The translations under genes were made by a program, and so were the position numbers. Below the pieces are notes generated by a model. It was not told where the DNA came from. It made no database searches and saw nothing but the letters and a program-made list of their open reading frames with translations. From NCBI GenBank assembly GCA_031459235.1, contig JAVKIY010000031.1, positions 1 through 33,782 on the forward strand: 33,782 bases of DNA, written 5' to 3'. Position 1 is the stretch's first letter. Every line of letters starts with the position of its first letter. Positions 15,516 to 23,516 of this stretch are shown here, piece after piece. This DNA comes from Fervidifonticultor_A tertius (lineage in GTDB: Bacteria; Sysuimicrobiota; Sysuimicrobiia; Sysuimicrobiales; Humicultoraceae).

Positions 15516-16216
15516 CGCGCGGCCTCCGTGGTGACCGGCGCGCCGAGCAAGCCGAGGATCTCCCGCAGCGGCCGGTGGACGCCGGTGAGGATCGGGGTGT
15601 CGCGCAGGGTGTAGCGGCGCCCCTGGGTCATCCGCAGCGCGTAGACGAGCTCGACGAACGCGGGCAGGTCGTCGGTCTCGTAGGCGACGATGAACTCCTG
15701 GTCGTCCAGTCCGAACGAGTAGGCCAACAGCTGTTGGATCATGGGGAACTGGTGGCCGACCTTCATGTGCTCGTTCATCATCGCCTGGCGCGCCGGCTGG
15801 TCGAGCAGGTACCAGTCCGCGGTCTTGGTGAAGGGGTAGACGATCAGGTAGGCCTGCCGGCGGCCGGCGAACATCGCCTGCTCCTGCGTGGTGGGCTTCT
15901 TGACGTACTGCGACGGTCGCACGTAGCCGAGCATGGTGTGCCCGACGGTGAGGTGGCGGCCGAGGCCGGTGCGCAGCATCGCCGCCGCGGTCTCCTCCAG
16001 CGCCTGCACCGACGGGCCCAGCCGCCAGAACAACAGGTCCACCTCGGTGCGCAGCCCGATCATCGAGTAGGTGAACGCGCGCACCCGCGCGCCGGCCGCG
16101 TCCGCGGCCTGCTCGAACGCCTCGGCGTCGCGCGCGCGGACGTCGTCGGGGAGCCGGCGCCACAACGGGTCCACCTTGAGCCCCAGCACGTGCACGTACC
16201 GCCACTGCTCGTCCAT
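15512..16216 (-). CDS. hemQ: Coproheme decarboxylase HemQ (ChdC, chlorite dismutase family)
   Basis: Converts iron-coproporphyrin III to heme b with hydrogen peroxide in the Gram-positive pathway. The 234 residues belong to the chlorite dismutase-like family. Tyr127 and Lys131 in LIVYPFTKTADWY match the radical Tyr and Lys of Bacillus-type HemQ, and His155 in MKVGHQFPMI is placed as the axial heme ligand, 28 residues later. The C-terminal LLAYSFGLDDQEFIVAYETDD and RYTLRDTPILTG are typical. GGAGG lies 7 bases before the ATG, in a 21-base gap after hemL, one of only three non-overlapping junctions in the operon. It lacks the distal Arg of true chlorite dismutases as far as I can judge. Confidence 0.92.
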   Translation of the reverse strand: MDEQWRYVHVLGLKVDPLWRRLPDDVRARDAEAFEQAADAAGARVRAFTYSMIGLRTEVDLLFWRLGPSVQALEETAAAMLRTGLGRHLTVGHTMLGYVRPSQYVKKPTTQEQAMFAGRRQAYLIVYPFTKTADWYLLDQPARQAMMNEHMKVGHQFPMIQQLLAYSFGLDDQEFIVAYETDDLPAFVELVYALRMTQGRRYTLRDTPILTGVHRPLREILGLLGAPVTTEAAR

Positions 16217-16237
16217 CCGCGTCCCTCCGGCGGCCGC

Positions 16238-17536
16238 TCAGCCGGCGGCCCGGAATGCGTCGTCCGCGGCCGCGAGGGTCGCGGCCACGTGGTCGTCGGT
16301 GTGCGCCGTCGAAACGAACCAGGCCTCGAACTGCGACGGCGGCAGCAGCACCCCGCGGTCGAGCATGGCGCGGAAGAACCGCGCGTAGCGGGCCACGTCG
16401 GCCCCTCTCGCCTCGGCGTAGTCGCGCGGCGCCATAGGCAAGAAGAACACCGTGAGCATCGAGGCCTCGCGCACCACCGTCGCGACTGCGCCCGCGCGCC
16501 GCGCGGCGTCGGCCAGGCCCTCGGCCAGGCGCGCCGCGCGCGCCTCGAGGACGGCGTAGGCCTCGTCCGTGAGCCGGCGCAGCGTGGCGGCACCCGCGGC
16601 CATGGTCAGCGGGTTGCCCGACAGCGTCCCGGCCTGGTAGACCGGCCCGAGCGGCGCCACGCGCTCCATGAGGTCGCGCCGGCCGCCGTAGACGCCGACC
16701 GGCAGGCCGCCGCCGACGATCTTGCCCAGGCACGTCAGGTCGGGTGCGATCCCAAAGCGCGCCTGGGCGCCGCCGCGGCCCATCCTGAACCCGGTGATGA
16801 CCTCGTCGAAGACGAGTAGCGCACCGTCGGCGCGGGTGAGCTCGCGCAGCCCTTCGAGGAAACCGGGCCGCGGAGCGACCACGCCCATGTTGGCTGCCAC
16901 GGGCTCCACGATGACCGCGGCGACGCGGCGCGGGTGCGCGGCGAGGATCGCGCGCACCGCGTCCAGGTCGTTGTAGGGCGCCACCAGCGTCTGCCCGACC
17001 GTGGCCGCGGGCACGCCGGCGCTGCTGGGGAGGCCGAAGGTCGCCAGGCCGGACCCGGCCTGCGCCAGGAGATGGTCGGCGTGCCCGTGGTAGCAGCCCG
17101 CGAACTTCACGACGTGGTCGCGGCCGGTGGCCCCGCGCGCGACCCGCAAAGCGCTCATGGCCGCCTCGGTGCCGGAGCTGACGAACCGGAGGCGCTCGAG
17201 CGAGGGCATGGCGGCGCGGACCGCGCGGGCCAGGTCGAGCTCGTAGGGCGTCGGCATGCCGAACCCGGTGCCGCGGCCCGCGGCCTCGCGGAGCGCCTCG
17301 GTCACCTCGGGGTCCGCGTGCCCGAGGATCGCCGCGCCCCACGAGCCGATGTAGTCGAGGAAGCGCCGACCGTCGGCGTCGGTGACGTGCGCGCCGCGGC
17401 CCTCGCGCACGACAACCGGGCTGCCGCCCACGGCGCGGAACGCGCGCACCGGGCTGTTGACGCCGCCTGGGAAGTATCCCTCGCTCTCGGCGAAGATCGC
17501 CGCGCTGCGCGATGGCGCGAGGTCCTGGCGGCTCAT
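16238..17536 (-). CDS. hemL: Glutamate-1-semialdehyde 2,1-aminomutase
   Basis: PLP enzyme that converts glutamate-1-semialdehyde to 5-aminolevulinate, the second step of the C5 pathway. The 432 residues are of normal length. Family landmarks are FPGGVNSPVRAF, GSWGAAILGHADPEV, VSSGTEAAMSALRVAR, the PLP-contacting LVFDEVITGFR and the Schiff-base Lys272 in CLGKIVGGGLPVG. It overlaps hemA by four bases (ATGA); HemA and HemL are known to channel the unstable semialdehyde, so coupled synthesis makes sense. Confidence 0.97.
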   Translation of the reverse strand: MSRQDLAPSRSAAIFAESEGYFPGGVNSPVRAFRAVGGSPVVVREGRGAHVTDADGRRFLDYIGSWGAAILGHADPEVTEALREAAGRGTGFGMPTPYELDLARAVRAAMPSLERLRFVSSGTEAAMSALRVARGATGRDHVVKFAGCYHGHADHLLAQAGSGLATFGLPSSAGVPAATVGQTLVAPYNDLDAVRAILAAHPRRVAAVIVEPVAANMGVVAPRPGFLEGLRELTRADGALLVFDEVITGFRMGRGGAQARFGIAPDLTCLGKIVGGGLPVGVYGGRRDLMERVAPLGPVYQAGTLSGNPLTMAAGAATLRRLTDEAYAVLEARAARLAEGLADAARRAGAVATVVREASMLTVFFLPMAPRDYAEARGADVARYARFFRAMLDRGVLLPPSQFEAWFVSTAHTDDHVAATLAAADDAFRAAG

Positions 17537-18804
17537 GCTGTGGCTCCCGGCTTGCCGTTACCGGAGGGGAGGTCGAACAGCGCCCTGGCGACCTCGAGTA
17601 CGCGGCCGTCGCGACGGGCCGCAGACTCGCGGAGCGACACCAGGGGATGGTGGAGGAGCTTGCGCACCACAGCGTCTACCGCGGCGCGGACCGCCCGCTG
17701 CTGGGCTTCGTCCAGCTCGCCCAGCCGGCGGCGGTTCCGCCGCAGCTCGAGGTCCACAATGGCCTCGGCGCGGTCGCAAAGCGCGGCGATCACCGGCGAG
17801 GCCTCGCGGGCGGCCAGCCACCGGTCGAACCTGGCCGCGGCGGCCTCGATGAGCGCGCGGGCGCGCTCTCGGCCCTCGCCGGAGAGCCCCGGCTGCAGTT
17901 CCTCGCCGGAGAGATCGTCGAGCACGCGCAGCGTGACGCCGGGTAGGCCGGCCACCGCCGGCTCCACGCCGCGCGGGACCCCGAGGTCGATGATCAACAG
18001 CGGCATCCCGCGTAGCGCCGGCGCAAGCCGCGCCCGGGTCACCACCGGCCGCGAGGGGCCCACGCACGCGAGCAGCACCGTCGCCTCCGCGGCCGCCTCG
18101 CCCACGTGGTCGAGCGGTAGCGCCACCGCTCCCACCCGCGCGGCCAGCGCTTCGGCCGGACCGGCGGTGCGGTTGAGCACGGCGGTGATAACCGCGCCCG
18201 CGGCCCCGAAGGCGTCCGCTGCGATCCCGGCGATGGCGCCGGCACCGACGATCGCCACCCGCCGGCCGCGCACCGGGCCGATCAGTCGCTCGGCCAGCGC
18301 CAGCGCCGCGCGCGGCACCGAGGGCGAGCGCAGCGCCAGGCCGGTCTCGCGCCGCACGCGCCGGCCCGTGGTGATCGCGGTCTGGAGCAGGCGGTGCAGA
18401 ACCACGCCGGGGCCGCCGCCCGCGCGGGCCGCGTCATAGGCGCGGCGCACCTGGCCCAGGATCTGGGCCTCGCCGACGACCATCGAGTCGAGCCCCGAGG
18501 CCACACGCAGCAGGTGACGCACCGCGTCGGCATCGTGGCGCAAATACAGCGCGGGGTGCAGCGCGTCGGCCGGTACGCCGCAGCGGTCGGCCAGCCAGGC
18601 CGCCAGCGCCGCGGCGTCGGGCGCGTCGTCGGCGACCACGTAGAGCTCCGTGCGGTTGCACGTGGAGAGCACCAGCGCTTCGCGCACCCCGGGACGTGCG
18701 CGCAGCGCCGCGGTGGTCGCGGCCAGCGCGTGCTCGGGGAGCGCGACGCGCTCGCGCAGCGCCACGGGCGAGGTGCGGAAGCTGACCCCGGCAAGCGTCA
18801 ACAT
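17533..18804 (-). CDS. hemA: Glutamyl-tRNA reductase
   Basis: NADPH-dependent reduction of glutamyl-tRNA to glutamate-1-semialdehyde, the first committed step of the C5 route and its usual control point. From ATG 18804 the protein has 423 residues and places the catalytic Cys at position 49 in LSTCNRTELY, close to the family's Cys50. A GTG at 18825 would overlap the hemB stop (GTGA) and add seven residues, so translation may begin there instead. Other features are GVSFRTSPVALRERV, VVGEAQILGQVRRAY, the NADPH-binding VAIVGAGAIAG and the C-terminal dimerisation helices. Gln rather than Met or Leu variants are not evident in key positions. Confidence 0.96.
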   Translation of the reverse strand: MLTLAGVSFRTSPVALRERVALPEHALAATTAALRARPGVREALVLSTCNRTELYVVADDAPDAAALAAWLADRCGVPADALHPALYLRHDADAVRHLLRVASGLDSMVVGEAQILGQVRRAYDAARAGGGPGVVLHRLLQTAITTGRRVRRETGLALRSPSVPRAALALAERLIGPVRGRRVAIVGAGAIAGIAADAFGAAGAVITAVLNRTAGPAEALAARVGAVALPLDHVGEAAAEATVLLACVGPSRPVVTRARLAPALRGMPLLIIDLGVPRGVEPAVAGLPGVTLRVLDDLSGEELQPGLSGEGRERARALIEAAAARFDRWLAAREASPVIAALCDRAEAIVDLELRRNRRRLGELDEAQQRAVRAAVDAVVRKLLHHPLVSLRESAARRDGRVLEVARALFDLPSGNGKPGATA

Positions 18805-18821
18805 CGGACCGACCGTACCTC

Positions 18822-19832
18822 TCACACCGCGGGGCCGTCGCGCCCGGCCAGCCAGCGGGCAGCGTCCGCGGCCGCGTAGGTGATGATGATATCAGCGCCC
18901 GCACGGCGGATCGCGGTGAGCACCTCCAGCACCGCGCGGCGTTCCTCCAGCCAGCCGTTCGCCGCGGCCGCCTTGAGCATGGCGTACTCGCCGCTCACCC
19001 AGTACGCCGCCACCGGCAGCCTGACGGCCTCGCGCGCAGCCCTGATCACGTCCAGGTAGGCCAGGGCTGGCTTGATCATGACGATGTCCGCGCCTTCCGC
19101 GACGTCGAGCGCGACCTCGCGCAGCGCCTCGCGCCCGTTGGCCGGGTCCATCTGGTAGCCGCGCCGGTCGCCGAACTGCGGGGCGGACGCCGCGGCGTCG
19201 CGGAACGGGCCGTAGAAGGCCGAGGCGTGCTTGGCGGCGTAGGCCATGATCGCTACCCCGGTGAAACCGGCCGCGTCCAGCGCCTCGCGGATCGCGGCGA
19301 CCTGGCCGTCCATCATGGCCGAGGGCGCGACGATGTCGGCGCCAGCGGCGGCGTGCGAGGCGGCGATCCGGGCGAGCAGGTCCAGGGTGGCGTCGTTGTC
19401 CAGCTCGCCGCCGTGGAGCAGGCCGCAGTGGCCGTGGTCCGTGTAGCCGCACGCGCACACGTCGGTCGCGATGACCAGGTCCGGGGACCGCCGCCGCAGC
19501 AGCCGCACGGCCTGCTGCACGACCCCGTCGTCGGCGTAGGCGCCGGTGGCCTGCGCGTCTTTTGCGTCGGGCACGCCGAAGAGGAGCACCGCGCGCACGC
19601 CGAGCGCGGCGAGCGCGTCGGCCTCGCGCACCGCTTCGTCGGCGGACAGCCGGGCGACCCCGGGCAGCGAGGCGATCGGCTCGCGCACACCGCGGCCGGG
19701 CCGCACGAACATGGGGGCGACGAAGCCTGTCGGGCTGAGGTGCGTCTCGCGCACCAGGGCACGCAGGGCCTCGGTACGCCGAAGGCGGCGGGGCCGGTGG
19801 ATGAGCTTACCGCGCCGCGCGGTCTCGCGCAT
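18822..19832 (-). CDS. hemB: Delta-aminolevulinic acid dehydratase (porphobilinogen synthase)
   Basis: Condenses two 5-aminolevulinate molecules to porphobilinogen. It has 336 residues from ATG 19832, chosen because GAGGAGG lies 6 bases upstream; this start sits 26 bases inside the end of hemD. The zinc-type active site is visible: Cys126, Cys128 and Cys136 in DVCACGYTDHGHCG. The two active-site lysines are Lys201 in AYAAKHASAFYGPF and Lys254 in VMIKPALAYL. The three cysteines indicate a zinc-dependent enzyme rather than the magnesium-only type. Confidence 0.97.
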   Translation of the reverse strand: MRETARRGKLIHRPRRLRRTEALRALVRETHLSPTGFVAPMFVRPGRGVREPIASLPGVARLSADEAVREADALAALGVRAVLLFGVPDAKDAQATGAYADDGVVQQAVRLLRRRSPDLVIATDVCACGYTDHGHCGLLHGGELDNDATLDLLARIAASHAAAGADIVAPSAMMDGQVAAIREALDAAGFTGVAIMAYAAKHASAFYGPFRDAAASAPQFGDRRGYQMDPANGREALREVALDVAEGADIVMIKPALAYLDVIRAAREAVRLPVAAYWVSGEYAMLKAAAANGWLEERRAVLEVLTAIRRAGADIIITYAAADAARWLAGRDGPAV

Positions 19833-20619
19833 GGCTGCCTCCTCGGGGGCGCGCCGTGTAGTGCGCGACCAGGGCGTCGAGCAGTCCGTCGACGGTGTGC
19901 TCGCCGGCCACAACGGCCGGCCGCAGGCCTTCCTCGATCGCCGCAGTTGCGGTCACCGGGCCGATGCACGCGATGGCCGCGCGGCCGAGCGCACCACGGC
20001 GGTCGCCGAGCAGTCGGACCAGGCCGTGCACCGTGGACGGGCTGGTGAGCACGACCGCGTCCACCCCGCGGCGGATCGCCGCATGCAGGCGGGGTCGCGA
20101 CCGCGGCGGCGCGATGACGGTGCGGTAGGCCACCACCTCGTCGACCACGGCGCCCCGGCGTCGCAGCGCCTGGGCCAGACCCGGCGGCGCGGCCTCGGTG
20201 CGCGGCAGGAGCACCCGGTCGCCGGCGGCCACCGGCACTTCCTCGGCGATCGCCTCGGTCAGGAACCGCGAGGGCATCATCGCCACGGCCACGCCCGCAG
20301 CGCGCAGCGCGCGTGCGGTTGCCGGGCCCACCGCGGCCCACCGCGGCCGCGGCCCGCGCAGGTCGGCTCCCAGCGCGCGCGCCCGCACGCGGCATGCCCG
20401 CGCGCCGTTGGCGCTGGTGACCACCACCCAGTCGTAGTCGGCCAAGCGCCGCAGCGCCGCGTCCAGCGGGCCGCCCGCGCGCGGGCCGACAATGCCGATG
20501 GTCGGGACGGCGATCGCCTCGGCCCCCAGGGCGCGCAGGCGCGCTACCAGGGGCCCGCTCTGCGCGCGGGGCCGCGTCACCAGGACGCGCCGTCGGGCGA
20601 GCGGACCGCTAGGCCTCAC
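19807..20619 (-). CDS. hemD: Uroporphyrinogen-III synthase
   Basis: Closes hydroxymethylbilane to uroporphyrinogen III with inversion of ring D. The 270-residue protein has the two-lobed HemD pattern, poorly conserved across bacteria. Recognisable parts are RRVLVTRPRAQSGPLVARLRALG at the N-terminus, WVVVTSANGARA, WAAVGPATARALRAAG, a second-lobe AVVLTSPSTVHGLVRLL, and AIACIGPVTATAAIEEG. It is not fused to a CobA methyltransferase, unlike in some Gram-positive clusters, so no siroheme branch is visible here. The GTG start overlaps the hemC stop (GTGA). Confidence 0.93.
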   Translation of the reverse strand: MRPSGPLARRRVLVTRPRAQSGPLVARLRALGAEAIAVPTIGIVGPRAGGPLDAALRRLADYDWVVVTSANGARACRVRARALGADLRGPRPRWAAVGPATARALRAAGVAVAMMPSRFLTEAIAEEVPVAAGDRVLLPRTEAAPPGLAQALRRRGAVVDEVVAYRTVIAPPRSRPRLHAAIRRGVDAVVLTSPSTVHGLVRLLGDRRGALGRAAIACIGPVTATAAIEEGLRPAVVAGEHTVDGLLDALVAHYTARPRGGSHARDRAAR

Positions 20620-21524
20620 GACGCCACCTCGTAGAGAATCGCGCCCGCGCCGAGCCCGAGCAGCCGTTGCGCGAGCGTGCGGCCGGCCTCCTCGGGCCGC
20701 GCGGCGTCACCCTCGAAGCGGTCGCGGACGATCCGCGCGCCGTCGGGGTCGAGCACGGCGGCATCCAGGTAGAGCCGGCTGCCGGCGCACTCGCCGAGGG
20801 AGGCGACCGGCCGGCGGCAGCCGCCGCCGAGCGCAGCCAGCAGCGCGCGTTCGGCGGTGACGGCCGCGCGCGTGGCCGCGTGGTCAATAGCCGCCAGGCA
20901 GTCGGCCAGCGGACCGGATCCGGTACGCGTCTGCACGACGATGGCGCCCTGGCCGACCGCGGGCAGCATGACCGACGGGTCGAGGCGCTCGGTCGCGCGG
21001 CCCTCGAGGCCGAGCCGCGCCAGCCCGGCCGCCGCGAGGACGAGCGCGTCCAGGTGCCCCGCGTCGAGCCTGCGCAGGCGCGTGTCCACGTTGCCGCGTA
21101 CCCCGCGCACGTCCAGGTCCGGACGGGTGGCCAGCAGGAAGGCGCGGCGACGCGGGCTGTCGGTGCCGACAACCGCTCCTGCCGGGAGACCGGCGAGGTC
21201 GGCGCCCGTGCGGGTCACCAGCACGTCGCGCGGGTCGTCGCGCGGCAGGAAGGCGGCCAGGGTGAGGTCGTCGCGCGCCTGGGCCGGCAGGTCCTTCGCG
21301 CTGTGCACGGCGGCGTCGATGCGGCCCTCGGCCAGCGCCACCTCCAGCGCCTTGACGAAGGCGCCGACGCCAAGCGCGGCGGTCGGCGTCCGGGGATGGA
21401 GGTCACCTTCGGTCTGGATCGTGAGGATCCGGCAGCGCACGCCCTGTGCACCGAGCGCGGCCGCGACGCGCGCGGTCTGGGCGCGCGCCAGCGCGCTGGC
21501 CCGGGTGCCGACTCGCACGATCAT
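20616..21524 (-). CDS. hemC: Porphobilinogen deaminase (hydroxymethylbilane synthase)
   Basis: Polymerises four porphobilinogens to hydroxymethylbilane. It has 302 residues from ATG 21524. Visible landmarks are VRVGTRASALARAQT, AVHSAKDLPAQ with the catalytic Asp78, VGTDSPRRRAFLL, VRGNVDTRLRRLDAG and the dipyrromethane-cofactor Cys236 in ALGGGCRRPV. It follows the HTH regulator with a four-base ATGA overlap and starts the biosynthetic part of the operon. Confidence 0.97.
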   Translation of the reverse strand: MIVRVGTRASALARAQTARVAAALGAQGVRCRILTIQTEGDLHPRTPTAALGVGAFVKALEVALAEGRIDAAVHSAKDLPAQARDDLTLAAFLPRDDPRDVLVTRTGADLAGLPAGAVVGTDSPRRRAFLLATRPDLDVRGVRGNVDTRLRRLDAGHLDALVLAAAGLARLGLEGRATERLDPSVMLPAVGQGAIVVQTRTGSGPLADCLAAIDHAATRAAVTAERALLAALGGGCRRPVASLGECAGSRLYLDAAVLDPDGARIVRDRFEGDAARPEEAGRTLAQRLLGLGAGAILYEVAS

Positions 21525-22186
21525 CGCGCCGCGTCTCCCCGCGCCGGGCGCGGCGCGCTCCCCTCGCTGTCCCACGCGCGCAGGATCGCGCCGAAGATCT
21601 CGTCCAGCAGCCCGCTCACCTCGAGCAGCGTGCGGATCTGGGTCTCGTCCAGCATGCCGCCTCGGCCGCGCGGCTCCGTGACCAGTTTCAGCACGAGGCC
21701 GCGGAAGAACCCGAACGCCTCGGCGGCCTCCGCCGGGCCCAGGCCCGCGCCGCGGATCTCGCGGCCGTAGCGCCGGCCATGCGCCAGCAGCTGCACGCGC
21801 AGCGCGCGCCGCGCCTGTGGCTCGGACATGTACCGGACGATGGCGCCAAACAGCTGGCGGCCGTAACCGCGCGCACGCTTCCGCGCGGCGGCGTCCAACG
21901 CCAGAAACCAGGGCCGGTTGCGCAGGGACTTGGCCGGCGAGCGCGCCAGCACCCTGGCACTGCGGCGCTCGACGAGCTGCCCGAGGTCCTCGACGCGTGG
22001 GGTCTCGCGCTGGAGCAGCGCCCCGAGGTCGGCGGCCAGGAACCGGCGGTGGCCGCCCGGGGTGCGGAACGTCCGGATGCGGCCCGTGTCCGCCCAGTGC
22101 CGCAGTGTCGCCTCGTCCACGCCGAGGCGCGAGGCGGCCTCGCCGAGCGACAGCCAGCGGGCGTCCTGGTCTCCGAGGGCCTTCAC
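21521..22186 (-). CDS. MerR/excisionase-type HTH protein of unknown ligand, first gene of the heme operon
   Basis: A 221-residue protein, probably the regulator of the heme operon. Residues 11-57 form a MerR/excisionase-like winged helix: WLSLGEAASRLGVDEATLRHW, then the wing TPGGHRRFLAADL. Residues 85-210 are almost entirely helical, with no recognised motif; they include YGRQLFGAIVRYM, LLAHGRRYGREIRG and a final LLDEIFGAILRAWD helix. This could be a ligand-sensing or dimerisation domain; a small His/Tyr-containing segment makes tetrapyrrole sensing conceivable but unproven. The GTG start has GGGGA upstream. It overlaps hemC by four bases, so it is co-expressed with the pathway and may control itself through the repeats just upstream. 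Confidence 0.8.
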   Translation of the reverse strand: MKALGDQDARWLSLGEAASRLGVDEATLRHWADTGRIRTFRTPGGHRRFLAADLGALLQRETPRVEDLGQLVERRSARVLARSPAKSLRNRPWFLALDAAARKRARGYGRQLFGAIVRYMSEPQARRALRVQLLAHGRRYGREIRGAGLGPAEAAEAFGFFRGLVLKLVTEPRGRGGMLDETQIRTLLEVSGLLDEIFGAILRAWDSEGSAPRPARGDAAR

Positions 22187-22201
22187 GGATTCCCCACGAC
22201 G

Positions 22202-22254
22202 ATTCCTGCCATCCTGTTTCTATGGAATCCTGCGCAATCCTGCGAATCTCTGCG
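22202..22254 (-). repeat. Phased direct repeats upstream of the heme operon
   Basis: Five related units are seen on the plus strand: ATTCCTGCC (22202-22210), ATCCTGTTT (22211-22219), AATCCTGCG (22226-22234), AATCCTGCG (22236-22244) and AATCTCTGCG (22245-22254). Spacing is 9 to 10 bases inside each group, about one helical turn. They start 16 bases upstream of the GTG of the HTH gene, where the operon promoter must lie. On the minus strand a weak -35/-10 pair (TTCGCA, 16 bases, CATAGA) can be drawn through them. They look like binding sites, perhaps for the HTH protein itself. Confidence 0.5.
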
Positions 22255-22361
22255 ACGCGCTCACCCCCATTCTGACAGGTGGGGCGGCCGCGCCCATCGG
22301 GCCGGCGCCCGACCGCGCCCCGGCCGCGGGCCGACGGGGCGGCGGCGGGCCGGGCGGCGAG

Positions 22362-22381
22362 CATCGGGCCGCGGCCCGATG
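22362..22381. repeat. Perfect 20-bp palindrome
   Basis: CATCGGGCCGCGGCCCGATG is identical to its reverse complement. An outer pair of 6-bp arms, CGAGCA (22358-22363) and TGCTCG (22386-22391), is nested around it. Possible roles are an operator for a dimeric regulator or a hairpin in mRNA. No T-run follows on either strand, so a Rho-independent terminator is unlikely. Confidence 0.6.
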
Positions 22382-22501
22382 GCGGTGCTCGGGACCGGTC
22401 GCTACCCTGGGTCGTACCCGGCCCTCGGGGTAGGAGGATCACCGGGTCGGCGCAGAATCTAAACAGGCTACGGCAGCCGAACGTCGCCGGGAGGGGTTGA
22501 C

Positions 22502-23491
22502 ATGAGGGCACTGCGCATGGCGCTCGTGCTGTTGTTCGCTGCCGCACTGTTCATCGGGAGCGCCGGGGCCCAGCCCAGGCCCGGGTGGCCCCGCAGCGTG
22601 ACCATCGGCTCCGCGTCCATCGGGGGCGTCTACCACGTCATCGCGGGCGGCTACGCCCGCGTCATCAGCGAGCGGATGGGGCTGCCGGCCACGAACCGCG
22701 TCACCGGAGGGCCCGTGCAGAACGTCCAGCTCACCCACACGAAGGAGCTGGAACTCGGCCTGACCACAACCGGCCCGGCGTACGAGGCCCTCAACGGCAT
22801 CGGCGAGTTCCGCGGCCGCAAGATCGACACGATCCGCGTGGCGTTCCCGATGTACACCTCGTTCGCCCACTGGATGGTAGGCGGCGACTCGCCAATCCGG
22901 TCGGTGGCGGACCTCGGCGGCCGCGTCGTGAGCCTCGGCCCGCGGGGCGGCTCGGCGGAGTTCCTGGGCGACCGCGTGCTGGAGCTGTTCAACATCAGGC
23001 CGCGCCGCGTGGTCTACCTGGGGTTCGCCGACGGTGCCACCGCCATGCGCGACGGCGTGGTCGACGCCAACTTCGGCGTGATCGGTGTGCCGGTGCCCGC
23101 GTGGGTGGAGGCGTCGCTCACTCGGCCCGCGCGGTTCTTCGGCTTCACGCGCGAGCAGATCGAAACGCTAACCGAGCGCTACCCCTATCTGGCCCGGGCC
23201 TCGATTCGAGGCGGCGTCTACCGCGGGCAGGACCAGCCGATTCCGACCGTCCAGATGTACAACGCCGCGGTTGTCCACAAGGACATGCCCGAGGACTTCG
23301 TCTACGAGCTGGTCAGGACAATCTTCGCCAACCGCGAGTTCCTGGCGACGGTGCACCCGACCGCCAACGAGACGCTGCCGGTCAACATCTTCTACGTGAA
23401 GCTGCCACTGCACCCGGGCGCGGTCCGCTTCTTCCGCGAGCAGAACGTGCGGCTCACCGACGAGCAGATTCCGCCTGAGATGAAGCGCTAG
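22502..23491 (+). CDS. TAXI family TRAP transporter solute receptor
   Basis: Extracytoplasmic substrate-binding protein of a TAXI-type TRAP transporter (sodium- or proton-driven uptake without ATP). It has 329 residues with a signal peptide at 1-23 (LRMALVLLFAAALFIGSAGA). Family segments are VTIGSASIGGVYHVIAGGYARVI, RVTGGPVQNVQLTHTKELELGL, LGGRVVSLGPRGGSAEF and a C-terminal YNAAVVHKDMPEDFVYELVRTIF. GGGAGGGG lies 5 bases before the ATG. Its substrate cannot be read from the sequence; described TAXI relatives are mostly uncharacterised. The permease gene follows 25 bases later. Confidence 0.93.
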   Translation: MRALRMALVLLFAAALFIGSAGAQPRPGWPRSVTIGSASIGGVYHVIAGGYARVISERMGLPATNRVTGGPVQNVQLTHTKELELGLTTTGPAYEALNGIGEFRGRKIDTIRVAFPMYTSFAHWMVGGDSPIRSVADLGGRVVSLGPRGGSAEFLGDRVLELFNIRPRRVVYLGFADGATAMRDGVVDANFGVIGVPVPAWVEASLTRPARFFGFTREQIETLTERYPYLARASIRGGVYRGQDQPIPTVQMYNAAVVHKDMPEDFVYELVRTIFANREFLATVHPTANETLPVNIFYVKLPLHPGAVRFFREQNVRLTDEQIPPEMKR

Positions 23492-23516
23492 CCCGGCGGG
23501 CGGGAAGGAGGGGGCC

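Larger units (their letters stand above)
22187..22501. other. Divergent intergenic region between the heme operon and the TRAP genes
   Basis: These 315 bases without a gene hold the control regions of two divergent operons. From the heme side it contains the phased AATCCTGCG-like repeats, then a very GC-rich block (about 22280-22400) with two copies of CATCGGGCC (22295-22303 and 22362-22370). The second copy is half of a perfect 20-bp palindrome. From about 22405 the composition falls a little and ends in GGGAGGGG before the TRAP receptor start. No convincing plus-strand promoter was found. Confidence 0.6.

Noticed and set aside
12416..17342. Very long minus-strand frames of 811 and 984 codons around hemH and the radical SAM gene
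   Set aside because: They contain real genes only in their downstream parts; the upstream parts are out-of-frame readings of hemE, hemQ and hemL. Proper starts are at 13357 and 15515.
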